A stretch of DNA of 64,000 nucleotides from Pagrus major (Eukaryota; Chordata; Actinopteri; Spariformes; Sparidae): positions 26,450,051 to 26,514,050 of the forward strand of contig NC_133230.1 in NCBI RefSeq assembly GCF_040436345.1. The letters run 5' to 3'. Every line of letters begins with the position of its first letter. Position 1 is the first letter of the stretch. The notes beneath the pieces were generated by a model that saw only the letters and a list, made by a program, of their open reading frames with translations, did not search any database and had not been told where the DNA came from. The position numbers and the translations under genes are program-made. This document shows, in pieces, positions 22,430-47,159 of the stretch.

Positions 22430-23764
22430 CCTGATGCCAGGTTATAGAAGATGGTCAGCTGCATGTAAAGACTCTGAGTCTGTGTGAAGCATCATTCAAC
22501 TAACGTCAAATTAGCCATGTAGCAAAGCAAACTACCAACAACCTGACCTGAGATCACAATAACACCAACAGTGAACAAACACACAGACTGAACAGATGTG
22601 AGGGCGACAGGTCAAGGAGCAGATGTTCATACGTGGAGTAGAAGATCTTCAAGCTCAAAGGATTGCACATGAGCAGGTCAGCATCTACAGCAGAACATTA
22701 CTGGTGCTTTTTCCTGATAAACACCTACAACTGTTTGTGTTTGTACAGTATATTGATCATGTAACTGGACACACAATAATCAGAATCACAGTTTTTCACC
22801 ATTTGAATTTGTGTTTTGGTGCATAACAATAAACACAGTCAGTAGAAACATGTGAAGAAAGATAAAGGGCTGCTACTTCAAAACAATGTTATATAAACTG
22901 GGACATCTGTCCAGTTTTGTCCAGGACTGTCTAAAGTATGGACCATTGAAAGTGTAAATGTTCACAGTAATGCTGAGGACAGTCGAGCTCTGCTCCATAA
23001 AAATATCTCATCATGTTGCTCATCTGTTGCTTTACAGGCAGAATTTTACAATCTATAATTATAATATTTTACAAAGGAGAGGCTTTGATGGTTCCTCTTT
23101 TTTGGGATTGGAGAGATTTATTAGAGAGAGATGAGAGTGTGTTGGCAACGATGTAGAACGTTGATATTTACCAATAATGTAAAATGATATTTCTAGCTGT
23201 TTCAGTATTGAGGTACAGTCAGACTACATTCATCACTTTGCATGGACATACTAACCTAACAAAGCTGTTATTGTGAATCAGGTGAGGGTTTCCCGTCTCA
23301 CTCACCTGCACAGCAGCAGAGGGCAGAGAGAGACGCTGTCACAAGAGACCTGATCACACAACAAATGACTGTAGAGACATTTTCTACATTTCCTCTGATG
23401 AGCTGTTGCTCTCTGCTGCTCTGTCTTGTGGGTCTGTCAGTGACATGTCACGCTGTCACGTTATCAATGATGATGTTTTGTCACTGCGTCAGAAAATGGA
23501 TGTGGCTTGAGAGCTTGTAAAAAGTAGCAGTTAAGTCTCTGGTCAATGCGTGGGAGTCGGCAGTCTGGACTAAAGCAAGAAACCCAATTAAGACACTTCA
23601 ACAAGTCTCTTTTCACTGTAGCCACAGCTGCTGTACATCATCTCTAGCAGAAACATCAATATTAACCTAATGAAATGACAAAAATATTAAAACGTTTAAA
23701 TAAAATGCATTACTCATCAAAACTACTGATTATTTGTGCGCAAAATCCATCCTCCTTTCTTTCC
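20011..23764. other. A/B intergenic region
   Basis: About 3.7 kb, AT-rich. It contains the TG microsatellite at 22391-22428 and short repeated AT-rich blocks (TAATTAATGATTATCAGGG near 22075). I find no convincing exon, tRNA or retroelement. Short frames here lack splice sites or recognisable domains. The gene A promoter is presumably near 20020-20150, but no element can be defended. Confidence 0.5.
22391..22428. repeat. (TG)19 microsatellite
   Basis: Nineteen uninterrupted TG dinucleotides, intergenic. Confidence 0.97.
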
Positions 23765-25036
23765 TCAAGAAGAGTTGGATGACTCTGTTGTGCAGGTTAT
23801 CTGTGCGTCCCTTTCTATCGCCATGGAGGCTGATGCTGAAAGTCGAGTCTGTCCAGTCGTATTTCTGCCATAAGTTTTAATTCGCTTCAGGGCGGAGAAT
23901 GTCCACTCGACAGAAGCAGTGGACACAGGGATGGTCACCGCCAAACATGCCAGTGTGTACAGCTGCACCATGCTCTCACCCAGATTTTTGTTCTGAAGGA
24001 AATCAAGGAGATCAGTGGGACTCTTCCCTTCAGAATCAGTCATGGCAGCCTGGAGAAGGCTGTGTGCGGGAATGTTTTCCAGTATGTCTTGAACTGCTGG
24101 GGGTCGAGGAGGGACAGAAACATCAATTGTTCGTGGTCTTGAAATCTTTTCCGTATCTGGCAAAGAATGTTGTCCAGAAGTTGCTGTGGAGTTGGTGGTA
24201 GTGTGCGCGAGCGTCTCCTTTTGCCGGGCCCCTCCGTGCGCTCGGAGCGCTTGAGATGCGCACAGTGGCCTCGTAGATCTCATCAAACCGGCCCCTCTCT
24301 CGCTCAATGGTGTCACAAAACTCCTTCACCCTTGCCAGACAGAATCGTACATCCAATGTTTTGCTCTGAAGTATTGCAAAAAGCACATCTGAATACTCAA
24401 AAATGCCATTAAATGTGTGAAGCAAAAAACAAAACTCAAAATCATCCAGACGTGCATTAAATCCATCAGCACAACGCAAAGAGTCCTCGTCATACTCATC
24501 ATGATGTTCCAGTATGTGGTCAAACAGCTCCTTTAGGGCATCTCTCTTCTCCAACACTGTACTGACCCATCTCGATGTGTGTTGCCACGGCGTTGGTGCC
24601 ACACGAGGAAGACGCCGCTTAGGGGATCTGGAGAAAAATGCAGCCAGGCCATTGAGGCGGGCAAAAAAGATCTTGCATCCTTTCAGCTTTGAGGCCCCTT
24701 GAGTCAGCACTAAATTCAGTCGATGTGCATGGCAGTGTATGAATAAGGCAATAGGCGCCCTCTCCTTAACTTTAGCCTGCACCCCATTTAGTCCAGATGA
24801 CGTGACCGCTGCACCATCGTGACACTGTGCCACAACTTTATCCAGACATTCATATTCCTCCAAGAAACCGACAATAAGAGCAGCAATGTCATCGGCTCGC
24901 TTGCCACTAGTAACTCCTTCAAATCTGACAAACCGCTGCTTGACACCTGTGTCCGTCACATAACGCAGAACCAGTGCGAGCTGCGCTGCATTACTCGCGT
25001 CTGTCGTCTCGTCCACCATAACAGCGACAAAGGGTG
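23765..25036 (-). pseudogene. hAT-superfamily (ZMYM1-like) transposase gene, 5'-truncated and frameshifted
   Basis: The minus strand reads VAVMVDETTDASNAAQLALV, CHDGAAVTSSGLNGVQAKVK and IALFIHCHAHRLNLVL (about 24650-25035), the RNase-H-like core seen in ZMYM1-like, DUF4371-type hAT proteins. After frame changes around 24150-24300 it continues as the hAT C-terminal dimerisation region LACLAVTIPVSTASVEWTFS and LKRIKTYGRNTTGQTRLSA. The frames overlap rather than join, and the N-terminal half is missing: homology stops abruptly at about 25036. It is a dead transposon copy, not part of the NLR genes. Confidence 0.8.
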
Positions 25037-25838
25037 CTGTCAGTCAGAACCTGAGCTACTTCCTGTTCTTTATTTTAGTGAATTATTTTATTCTGTCACA
25101 TTAAACTGAGAATATCTTGAGGAATGTGATGATTGTTCATTTAATTGTAGGAGATTACTAATAAATGTGATTTATTAATCACTGGTGATTAATGAAACAC
25201 TTGTAAATGGGCACCACCTCCGTTGTTTTATCTATTTGAATAATCCGGAGGTAATTAATCAAATCCGACTGGACAATGTTCACTTGTATCACTTCTAATC
25301 AATTTCAGATCAATTTATTCAATCTCATAACTGAAGCAGTGACTTCTACAGTTTCCATCGGTTCTCCACATTAAAACAAACCTGCACAGACAACGACAAA
25401 CGGTTAAATATGTTTATTGACTAAATAATTCAGAGTAAATAAATGAAATGACAATTTAAAGGAACAACAACAGGTAACAGAACATGTGGAGACTGTAATG
25501 ACTAAGGTAATGGGGTTATATGGAATATGTGCGGATGGTGAAATCACAGGTTGGGTGAAAGCATTTAAATATTACGAGAGTCATTTTAATACCAACGAAA
25601 CCCCAACAGAGTTTCTTTTACTAAAACTTAACATCCTGTAAATATGAGACATGTCACTTTATGGACCAATCAAAGAGTCCGGTTCAGAGACACATGACAC
25701 CATCTAAAATGTTTTAACTGAAGAGCTGAGCAGTCATGTACACGATACCAGTCAATTCAAATTAACACATCCACACATGTAGTAGGCAAAATCTAAATCT
25801 TACACAATGAAGCGAAACCTTAAAGGAAGAGAGACTAG

Positions 25839-25878
25839 CACTGGAAAACACTGGAAAACACTGGAAAACACTGGAAAA
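25839..25878. repeat. 10-bp tandem repeat (CACTGGAAAA)4
   Basis: Four perfect copies in the A/B intergenic region. Confidence 0.95.
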
Positions 25879-26754
25879 CAATGAGCACACGAGGCAGAAG
25901 ATACAAATGTGAGCAACTAGGAGCAGGTGAGGGAGCACATGTGGCTGAAGGACAAGAAGAAACTCTGAGACTGAAACCACAGGACATGTTGGTCTTCAGG
26001 GAGGTTGGGTTGGTGACATTGGTCTGTTGAAAGACGTGTTGATGTTTCATAACATAATAAATGCTAACAAGAGCATTTCATGGCTTCCACAGAAATGTAG
26101 TGATGGATACAGTTTGTGTTCAAATCAGGAGCTGAATGCTTTTTTCTTTGTGATTTGCCTCTTTACTATGACAGCCATCAGCTGATTCAAGTCTCTCACC
26201 AAAGTTCATTCAAATGACAGCTGAGGCTTCATTTCATTAATGACTTGACATGAAAATGCAAAACAACATTTACTTTTTTCCATTCAAGCTTTTCTCTTCC
26301 CCATTTTGAGTTTCATGTTTGATGTTGATGTGATGTCCTTCGTCTTATTTCATCAGCAGTTTTCATTTCATCTTTAGTTTCAGCTTTCACTTCCAGCATT
26401 TCCATTTTAAATTTCCCTTTTCTCATGTCCTCACTTCACATTTTCACATCATCATTTACATTTTAAATTTCCAGTTTTAAAGTTGAGTTCAGGCCTAATT
26501 CTTCCTAGTAGGGCAGTAAAATGATCTTTTTCATTTTCTATTTGAATTATGAGCCAAAATATCTTCCCTCCAGAGGACAGTGTGACTCTGAAACTGCACC
26601 ATGTTTAGATGGAAACCATCAGCGGACTAATGCTTCCTCTTCTTCATGAACCATGTATGTAGCCTGTAGTTGACTCTGTAACACAGCTGAGGTGGATGAG
26701 GAAACAAGAGATGAACTACGAGCTCAGCAGTCTGTGCATTTCTGCTCCTGGATG

Positions 26755-26832
26755 TGTGTGATGAACTCTCACTAGGTGTTTGTAAAGACGGCTCGTGTTT
26801 CCACTCGTACGTGCAGAAGACTTGTTGCACTT
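26755..26832 (-). pseudogene. BED-type zinc-finger relic
   Basis: The minus strand reads CNKSSARTSGNTSRLYKHLV followed by RVHHTH, resembling the second half of a BED finger (GNTS-L-KHL-H) from hAT/ZBED elements. One zinc-ligand cysteine appears replaced by Ser, and no transposase follows. The same relic is at about 49915-49990 in the duplicated flank of gene C. Confidence 0.35.
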
Positions 26833-27097
26833 GTGGCTCCGAGCATCATCCACAGCGACTCCAGTGGAGTTTAACCAGACTGTGGAGCTCAGTGTCATCA
26901 GAGCAGGTCTGAATGAATCATCAGTGTCAGTCCTGTACAAAACAGTTCAAAATGAGCTCCACCTCAACAACTCCAACAGGAACATCATGTTTTCACATTA
27001 ATGACTGAGTCACAATCATCTAATGAACTGATGACAGTAACCCGAAGGTTCCTGTAACTGTCAACAGTTGAGTCTGTTCAGGAGAAGACTCTCCGTC

Positions 27098-39439
<12,342 letters not shown>

Positions 39440-39494
39440 CTGCAGAGGAAACACAGATCATTCATCTGCACATCAACTCAATATTAGATACAGT

Positions 39495-40200
39495 CACGGT
39501 CATTCTAATATTTGGTTAAATGTCTTTCGGCCATTTTCACCTCAGTCAGCTGCTTTTGATCTCCATCCACAAGCTTCTGGTCCTCTGGATGAGTTTTTAA
39601 CCGCTCCTCTTGACAGAATCGGGGAAGTTGAACTAAATGAGTTGTCAGACTTGTTTGTTCAGCACAGTCCACATGTTCTCGATGGGGTTCAAGGCAGTTT
39701 TCTCTCAGCAGCAGGTGGTAGTTTGTTGTACAGTTGATCTTGGGACCTGTAGCTGCTTTGAAATGGCTCCAAGTGACTTTCCTGACTTGTTCAGATCAAT
39801 AATGAGCTCTTTCAGATCAATGCTGAGCTCCTTACACTTTCCCATTGTAGTGTTTGTGTCTGAGTCTGGTGGCTGTATCAAACAAGTCCTGTTAAAGTGA
39901 TCAGCTGTGATCAATCAGAATCAGTCAGAAGAAGTTAAGATGCTACAAAGAACATTTGATTCACAACTTTCTATAATCACCTGAACTGATTGTTCAACTT
40001 CCTGTCTGTATATTTATGACCTCATGTTCAGAAGAGCTATAATAAATGAAATGACTGAACCAAACTTCATGAATGTTTTTGTGACAAAGTAGTTTGTGTT
40101 GCACTCATTGATCACAGAAACATGAGAGCTGTAGGAATCAACTGAACACTGACATGATGAACATGTTCTTTATGAGTGATGGAAACTTCTCAACACGACT
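39495..40200 (-). mobile_element. Tc1-like transposon remnant in gene B 5' intron
   Basis: The minus strand reads MGKCKELSIDLKELIIDL and GKSLGAISKQLQVPRS (about 39740-39845), the N-terminal paired-like DNA-binding region of Tc1-like transposases. The body is deleted and frameshifted. Gene A keeps only a short scar at the homologous point (about 19690-19790). Confidence 0.75.
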
Positions 40201-40494
40201 GGAACAACTTTAATGAATAATTAGAAAGACTGATGGACAAGCAGCAAATTAATTTCACCCACAAAAACAAACAATCACTTTTTAATGAGGAAAATGAGAC
40301 TAAAGTGAGAAAGTTCAAGTTCCTCTTTCTAAATATTTCTCCATCTTGATTATCAGGAAATGAAGTCAAACAACAGTTTAAAGTTACAGTGAGTTAGTAG
40401 AAATGAAGATGGAGGCACATTGTTGTGTTTCTACTGTCACTACACTGAGCACACTTTGTGTTCACGAGTCAAACATTTCAAATGTCTTCATTAC

Positions 40495-40540
40495 CTTCAG
40501 CTGGAGCTTCACACGGACACAACTGCCAGTCTGCGACACA
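40495..40540 (-). other. Putative 5' noncoding exon of gene B
   Basis: Conserved with gene A: AGCTCCAGCTGAAG followed by donor GTAATG. The transcription start is not determined. A hAT element begins about 45 bp upstream, at 40586. Confidence 0.4.
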
Positions 40541-40585
40541 CCGAGCACACAAAGTCAAAGTTAATGTGACACTGGAGGTCACAGC

Positions 40586-40770
40586 TGGAGATGTGTCGGT
40601 CGCGAACGAAACGGCTCTTAGAGCGGCTCTTTGAAGTGAACGGAGCCGCTTTGGTTTTGTTTTGTTTTGTTTTTTCTGTTCAAGCCGCACGAGATTGGTC
40701 AACTACATGATGTGTGGTGGTGTCTGTGTGTCCGCACTGAGGAGGAGGGGGAGGGGCGGGGCTTACAGAC

Positions 40771-40812
<42 letters not shown>

Positions 40813-41344
40813 GAAACAGGAGGGAGACAGACAGACAGACAGACAGACAGTATGTAAGGTAAAAATCTCATATGGGGCAGGCTCTACAAATAACCTGCAC
40901 AGGCACATTAGAACTGTACATCTACAGAGCAGTTGGAAGAAAACAGACAAGCAAGTGAACCTGCTACTAATGAAAGTGCCAGTTTGTCTGCTGCAACTGT
41001 TGCTGCTGCTGCAGCGTCTACAGTGTCTACAGTTCACCACCACAGCCACCTGGACCTACAAGCCAGAGCTCTATGAGACAGTTTGTGCAAAAGGCTATGT
41101 ACTTTAAAAATGTGTTTTTTTAGCACTCTGTTCCATGTTGAGTATAATAAGCCATATAAATAAGAAACATTTGATATAATGTATGTTTTGTACATTAGTA
41201 ATTCAATTTACACATCATTTTACATTATTTTTGGTAATAAATTAATTTAAGCAACAAAAAATCTGAGGAGCCACTTGGGAGCCGAAAGAGCCAGCTCTTT
41301 TTAGTGAGCCCAGCCTCTTAAACGAGCCGGAATTCCCATCACTA
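40586..41344 (+). mobile_element. hAT element relic with BED finger
   Basis: 759 bp flanked by near-identical 8-mers GTCACAGC (40578-40585) and GTCACACC (41345-41352). The termini are weakly inverted (TGGAGATG at the left, TAGTGATG in complement at the right), and inner CGGCTCTT/AGAGCC repeats are present. The plus strand carries KISYGAGSTNNLHRHIRTVH (about 40860-40920), the second half of a BED-type zinc finger. It also contains the (CA)16 and GACA microsatellites. Most of the transposase is gone. Confidence 0.6.
40775..40850. repeat. (CA)16 and (AGAC)n microsatellites
   Basis: CA repeat at 40775-40806, then AGAC tetranucleotides at 40825-40850, within the hAT relic. Confidence 0.93.
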
Positions 41345-41806
41345 GTCACACCTGGAGAGGCTCCAGGTGTTTTCATACCTGAGACAGGAAGTGACGTCGG
41401 TGATCTGTGTCATATCAAAATAAAAGACCTCCTCATCATCAGGACTCCCTCTGATTCACTGTTAATAACCCACAGCACTTTAACTGTCTTTAACCATCAT
41501 GGGCAGAGCCAGGATTAATCTTTGTTGTAACCAGTGTTGTAGAAGGCCATTAAAAGTAAAGTCAACTTTCAGTGCTGATTTAGCTTGATAGTGTTGGTCA
41601 GTCTGTGTCATACTCTTAAAAAGGGAATTAACATTTGTTTTCCATGCATTCACACTAGCATGTTCTGGGGTTCAATTGCATGAGTCTCGTATTCAGTACA
41701 CACGAGTTGGCAGCCAAATGATAATATGCAAAGTATTGCAAAGGAATATCTTTGAAGTGCTTGCCCATAATGTTAAGGTTACCATGCTTTGGTTTTGCAC
41801 CTGTCA
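41345..41806. other. Spacer between hAT relic and ZMYM1-like pseudogene
   Basis: About 460 bp. GGAAGTGACGTCGGTGATCT near 41390 holds a TGACGTCG CRE-like word. No gene is seen. Confidence 0.4.
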
Positions 41807-44273
41807 GGAAAAATGAAGAGGAAAATGACTTCCTACTTCGTCAGTCAGTGTAGTAAGTCCAGTCATGAGAGGAGGGAAAGTGGTGTGGAGAGGGAGATGC
41901 AGGTAACAGTGATGAGGCAGAGTCAGACAGTGAAGGAGAGCCCTCACCAGTTGCTCTTCATGGAAGTGAACATGCAGGTACAGCACACCACCTGCCTTAT
42001 GCATTTAGCTGAAGTACTTACAGGATTCTGCCTTCAACAGCCGATGTGCAATTTACTTTTCAAAGCCATATCAGTGAAGAAAAACAAAGTTAATCAGCTT
42101 AAAATCTGGCATGCTGTCAATTTTAACTTTTCTGTCTTTACCAACAGATGATCGACTTGCCCATTCAGATAGTGACAGTGATGGTGGAGTAGATCCCCCA
42201 GAGTGTGCTCTGCAAAGTGGATGTCCAGGTAGGTTACAGGATGCCAACCACAATCCACAAGTTACTGCAGTGTTGCTGTTTGTATCTGTTTGCATTACAC
42301 GATAACATTTCAAGAACCTTATTTCAAAAATGTGGTTTAGATGTGATATCAAGACATATTAGTGTCGTCATTTTAACTTTTTTATCTGAATTGACAGATG
42401 GAAGACTTCATACGGATCAAGGGCACAGCAGTGCAGTTGGGCTTTCAGTAAAATGCCCAGACCAGAGTGGACCGCCAGGTATATGATTTACATTCAGACA
42501 CTCACAAATTACAAATGGATTTATTGTATAGCATAATTGAAAATTCATATATTTCTTTTTCTTCTTTTAGACATCTCCAGATCTCGAGCTGAAGGTCCAG
42601 TCCAGCCACAGCTTGCTGTGTTTCCAAGGACTGCTATGGGGGACAGACAAAGAAACTCCAGGCCTCGTGGTATTCTCGTGGAGACAACAAAAAAAAATGA
42701 GGCATCTTTGATGACTAAATTGTCACAAGAGCACAAAAAACAGATACAGGAAAACTGTGACTATATTAAAAGTGTAGCTGAAGTTTTACTGTTAACTGCA
42801 ACACAAAACAGCACAAAGGGGTCATAGAGAGACAGTGGATTCAGGCAACAAGGGAAACTTCCTTGCTATATTAGAGGTTCTTGGTAATCATGACACAGTT
42901 GTGAAAAAGAAATTGAAAGCCGGCAATGCCAAATACACAAGCCACCAAATCCAAAATGAAATGCTGGACACATTAGCAGAAATGGTGCGCTCCACCATTA
43001 TCAGTGAGGTCAAAGAGAGTCAAGTCTTTGCACTTATGTCAGATGAAACCAAAGATGTTCTTAGGTATTACTACAGGGGAGCTGTAAAAGAGAGCTTTTT
43101 GCACTTAGAAGCTGCCGAGCATCTTAATGCTGCAGGGTTGGCAGACAAAATAATACACATCCTTTAAAAATACGGGCTGGAATATAGGGACAGTTTCGTC
43201 GGACAAGCTTATGATCGAGCATCCGTCATGAGCGGCAAGAACTCGGGAGTTCAGGCTCGTGTTAAGGAAGTGGCAAAGCAGGCATTTTATGTACATTGTA
43301 ATGCCCACCAGGGTTGGGCGATTTGTTAAAAATTTCCAACCGGCCACCGTCAGCCCATCAACCGGCGGTTGCCGATATATTCGGCAGTTGTGTGTGGGGC
43401 GGAGAAAAAAAAAAGAGGGGGGATGTTGCATGTGATGTAGGAAAAAATCTAAAAATGACTTCCAGAATGGGATAATTCACATGAACGCCACCTCATGTCA
43501 GAAAAACAACTCAGCAACTTGGATCTTCCGACACCACGTGAATGCAGCAAAAAAGTTTAGCGTGCTTTGCGGGTGCAGGGGGCGAGGCTGCAGAAGGACG
43601 CATTCGCTCACAGCCTCTAAATGAGCAAACAGGTGGGACGTCAGGATAACATACCTGTCCTATTATAACGATCGGGGTGCACAACTGCACATCGTTTTTT
43701 GATGTAGTTCTCAAATATGGTTTATGAATTAACGTTACTTTCAGCTCCGCCATTTTGTGAAAGACTCGTTGGAAATCATGTGTGAAACTGCCAGTTCCAA
43801 TACGCGCACACTTTGAATTGTGCCCTACATAGTAATTATGAACTATATGTACCATGCTGAATTCTGTGGAGGCAGACCATTAATTAAGCAAAATAAAATG
43901 ACAAAAATCACCCAAAAAAATCACCAAAAATGAAACCAACCGTGATGGACTCAGCCGATGGGCGATTGGCGATATATTCGTCCAATCGCCCAAGCCTAAT
44001 GCCCACTGCCTTAATCTAGTTCTTGTGGATATGGTTAAAGCTATCCCTGAAGTAGAGTGCTTCTTTTCTCTTGTGCAAAGTATGTACACATTCATGTCTG
44101 GGTCCTATGTTCACACCAAATGGCTCAAAAAGCAGAAAGAAATGTATGATGGGGCACCAAGGGAGCTACAAAGGTTAAGTGACACTCAGTGGGCCTGTCA
44201 ACATAAAGCTTGTGGAACCATTCTCGATAGGCTGCCTGACAAGACAGATGACCTCAAAATGCAGAAATTGTAA
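41807..44273 (+). pseudogene. ZMYM1-like, hAT-derived gene, multi-exon, broken
   Basis: Plus strand. Short exons with matching phases: about 41807-41977 (start near 41813, MKRKMTSYFVSQ), 42148-42228 and 42398-42478 (both 81 bp), then a long exon from 42571. The long exon reads VFPRTAMGDRQ, CDYIKSVAEVLLLTATQN, GNAKYTSHQIQNEMLDTLAE, VFALMSDETKDV, AYDRASVMSGKNSGVQA and VHCNAHCLNLVLVDMVKA, a DUF4371/RNase-H-like hAT core as in ZMYM1-like proteins. It is broken by a frame change in exon 1, a 1-base shift near 42810, an in-frame stop at 43165, a lost segment after DETKDV, and a 690-bp MITE at 43309-43998. The C-terminal hAT dimerisation region is absent. Confidence 0.75.
43309..43998. mobile_element. 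hAT-type MITE inside ZMYM1-like pseudogene
   Basis: 690 bp starting CAGGGTTGGGCGAT and ending ATCGCCCAAGCCTA, flanked by perfect 8-bp duplications ATGCCCAC (43301-43308 and 43999-44006). The CAGGG-type end and 8-bp duplication are hAT hallmarks. Ignoring the element and one duplication, the host reading frame continues without a break across the site (CNAH to CLNL). Confidence 0.88.
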
Positions 44274-46183
44274 CAATACATAAATATTAATATAATACTA
44301 ACAGAGACTATTCAACTGCACGAGTACTTTTACTTTGAATATTTTAAGAACATTGTTCCTGCTAATATTTCTGTACTTTTACTGAAGTTAAATTCTGAAT
44401 GTAGAACTTGTACTTTTTGTGCTAAGCTAGTTAGCTTTGAACAGAACAGCTGTTTTAACAGAATTGTGTCTTCCTGTGGCTCATTACTTGGAGAACAGAT
44501 GTTCAGATGAGCAGATCTGGGTCCAGTGTCTTCACAGTGATCATGGCAGGACTCGTTAACCTGAGGGGATTCATGAAGTGTCAGGGGAATTATTACTGTT
44601 CGTTGTGTCTCCACATTTTAACTGTCTTTAACTGATTCCTTCATGATGACGTAATATTCAGGCAGCTAATCACAGTATTGATTCCATCCAGTGGTAAAAA
44701 GTAACACATATATAGTTAACTCAAGTAGTGTAATTAATTACAATTCACAGTTACTTGTGTTAATACTTTCATTTCCTGCCTCTTCAGACTGAACTTTATT
44801 TACATGACGGCAATAAAACCTTCTGCAGAACCTCCTCGGGCTGTTCGTTTTGGTCTTTGGCTTCTCTGACGTACTTCCCAGGAAATTACCTGAGGAGTAG
44901 GAGCTTCATCCCTGCACCCAGACTCCATTACATCTTCGTTTATTTTGGCCAACTTCTCAAGATACATGGCTCGAGGTCACTGTCTTTGCAGATCCTGGCC
45001 TCTTGTTCCTCTGTCCTCTGCCCGTATTGGTCATCATTTCAACTCAGTTTTATTATGAACACTCTCCCCACCTTGAAACTCCACTGTTGCCTTCAGGTCG
45101 TCCTCGCTCTCCACAGTCACGGTGAAAGTGACTTGGCAGTCCTGAAATCAGCAGTAACCCAGGAACCAGAATTCTGGGCATGCTTTGTTTCAGCCTGTGT
45201 CTCTTGAAGGCTACGGAGCAATATGGGTGGACGGTCCTCACTCCTTTAGAAATGACGTTTGTCCACTGCAGTCCTGCAAACCCTCTGTCTTTTCTTTTTT
45301 GTTTTAACACATTCCACTCTTTATGATCACTTAAAAAGAAAGATGGATTTCTGGGTAGTGGGATCCTGATGAATCCCTCGTCCTCTGATGTGTTGCCCTT
45401 AATACCTTAATACCCTTAATAACATAAGATGTGATCAATTCATTGTAATAATGGCATATTAGAATGTAGGCAGCTTCAGTACAACAATAAACCAACACTG
45501 AATTGTCAGTTCAATAAACATTTAATATTAAAATACAAGACATAGCACTAAAAAACTGTCAAATGACAATAAGTAGTAATGCTATCACTGTAATTAAAAA
45601 TGCTTTTGAAGGTTGAATAACGGTAAGATGCAGTTAGTAACAGAGTTCCCATGACTGTATTCACAATACATAGTGTTTCTATTTGGTTTGAATATAATTT
45701 AGGATCAGCATAATGGTGGTGATGATGATGGTGTGATTGATTACTACAACATTTCTTTTTAAAACACTTATTTACAGCAACCCTTGTGTCTTATGAAGGT
45801 AGATTATTCCAAGTACTAAAAGCATCACCTATGTTCATTAAAACATTTCTGTATATACTCAAATATACTCAACTAATTACAAAGGAACATGCACCATTCA
45901 GTAGATGTAAACATGTAAATGACAAACGGACTGCCTGTTTATATCACTATTGTCCAAACTGCTTCAGTGTTTGCCTCATATTCACCCATTCAAACACACA
46001 CATTCATAGTTTGATGGAGGAGGCAACTTGTAAGTTGCCAACTTGCTGATCCAGAGCGATTTGGGGTTCAGTGTCTGAGTCAATGAGCCTTTGACAAAGT
46101 GTACAGAGGAGCCAGGGATTGAAACTGGGACATTTCAATTACCAAACGATGCTTAATTGCTCCACAAACATAACCAAGATGTT

Positions 46184-46845
46184 TTAATGCAAATAACACA
46201 CAATGATGACTAACTTTTTCTGAAGATGTATCTTCATCTGGCTCTGTCTCGCCTTCACTGTCGTGGGACAGTAGGGGAGAGGAGGACGGCTGTGGCTGCA
46301 CCTTTGAAATACAGACGACACACATTTGAGCATGTAAAGTTCAGGGACAGTGAACTTCTCTGCATGTAGGCACACATTAATAACAACCTGGTGTAGAGAT
46401 GTGTTTTCATCCGGCTCTGTCTCGCCTTTCCTCTTCTATTATTATTTAAATAGTGTATTACATGACAACATTTTTATGAGAGACAAAAGTTACTAACATT
46501 TGATATTTTCATCTACAAGAAATACCAACCTGTTGTGGTGACTGCTGCACATTTCAGCACAAAGTTTGGCAGATTCGGACATTTTCTGCCAAAGTAACAA
46601 AACAAATGTATAGTGTAATCTATTAAAGTCATAAATCAAGCTTTGAATTTCTGATGATTAAACTGATAAGTACACACCTTACTAAATTCACAGGCCTTGT
46701 GGAGTCTGTAGCGATTGTTCCTGTTGTTGTGAATCCTAAGTACAGAGCATACTTCACTCCAGAAGCCATCCTTATGTGATGCATTGTCTTGGAGTGTAAT
46801 GCCGCTCTTCTGCAGGTCTGCAACACTTTTCAAAATGTCCTCCAC
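46184..46845 (-). other. Exon-like minus-strand frames, unidentified
   Basis: Two short frames: one reading QPQPSSSPLLSHDSEGETEP (about 46215-46305) behind an AG and a TTTCAAAG-like acceptor, and one reading EDILKSVADLQKSGITLQDN and GFWSEVCSVLRIHNNRNN (about 46675-46845) with a possible donor GTAAGG. Composition and helical spacing suggest coding origin, perhaps an exonised transposon gene. I do not recognise the family. Confidence 0.3.
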
Positions 46846-47159
46846 ACAGATTTGTTTTCATTTGTTCTATTTTGGGAATATAAAGCGTAATTAATGATCA
46901 TTAACATACATGGACATTCTTTCTTTCATTAAATATGTGCAATAAAGAAAATGAAGAGATGATTCATGATTGAATGAATAACTTACTCACCACAAATAAC
47001 CTGAAGGTGTATACTCTGTATAACATCAAAAAGGGGAAGATATTAGGAAGACAGCATACATACTCTTGCTATATACCATGCTCCAAAAGATTGCTGAGCA
47101 GGTCAGCAGTATGTGCCACTCAGCACTCTGTCAACTTCTAATTAGAAATCAGTCAGGTT

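Larger units (their letters stand above)
25037..27097. other. Intergenic region, 3' side of gene B
   Basis: 25037-26040 holds no recognisable gene. From 26041 to the SPRY exon the sequence is a near-identical copy of 49203-50255, part of a segmental duplication shared with the 3' flank of gene C. A BED-finger-like relic (26755-26832) is the only coding trace. Confidence 0.6.

Noticed and set aside
44857..45310. Opposed open frames of about 90-115 codons
   Set aside because: No recognisable domain, composition not clearly coding, and no paralogous conservation in the A/B intergenic region.
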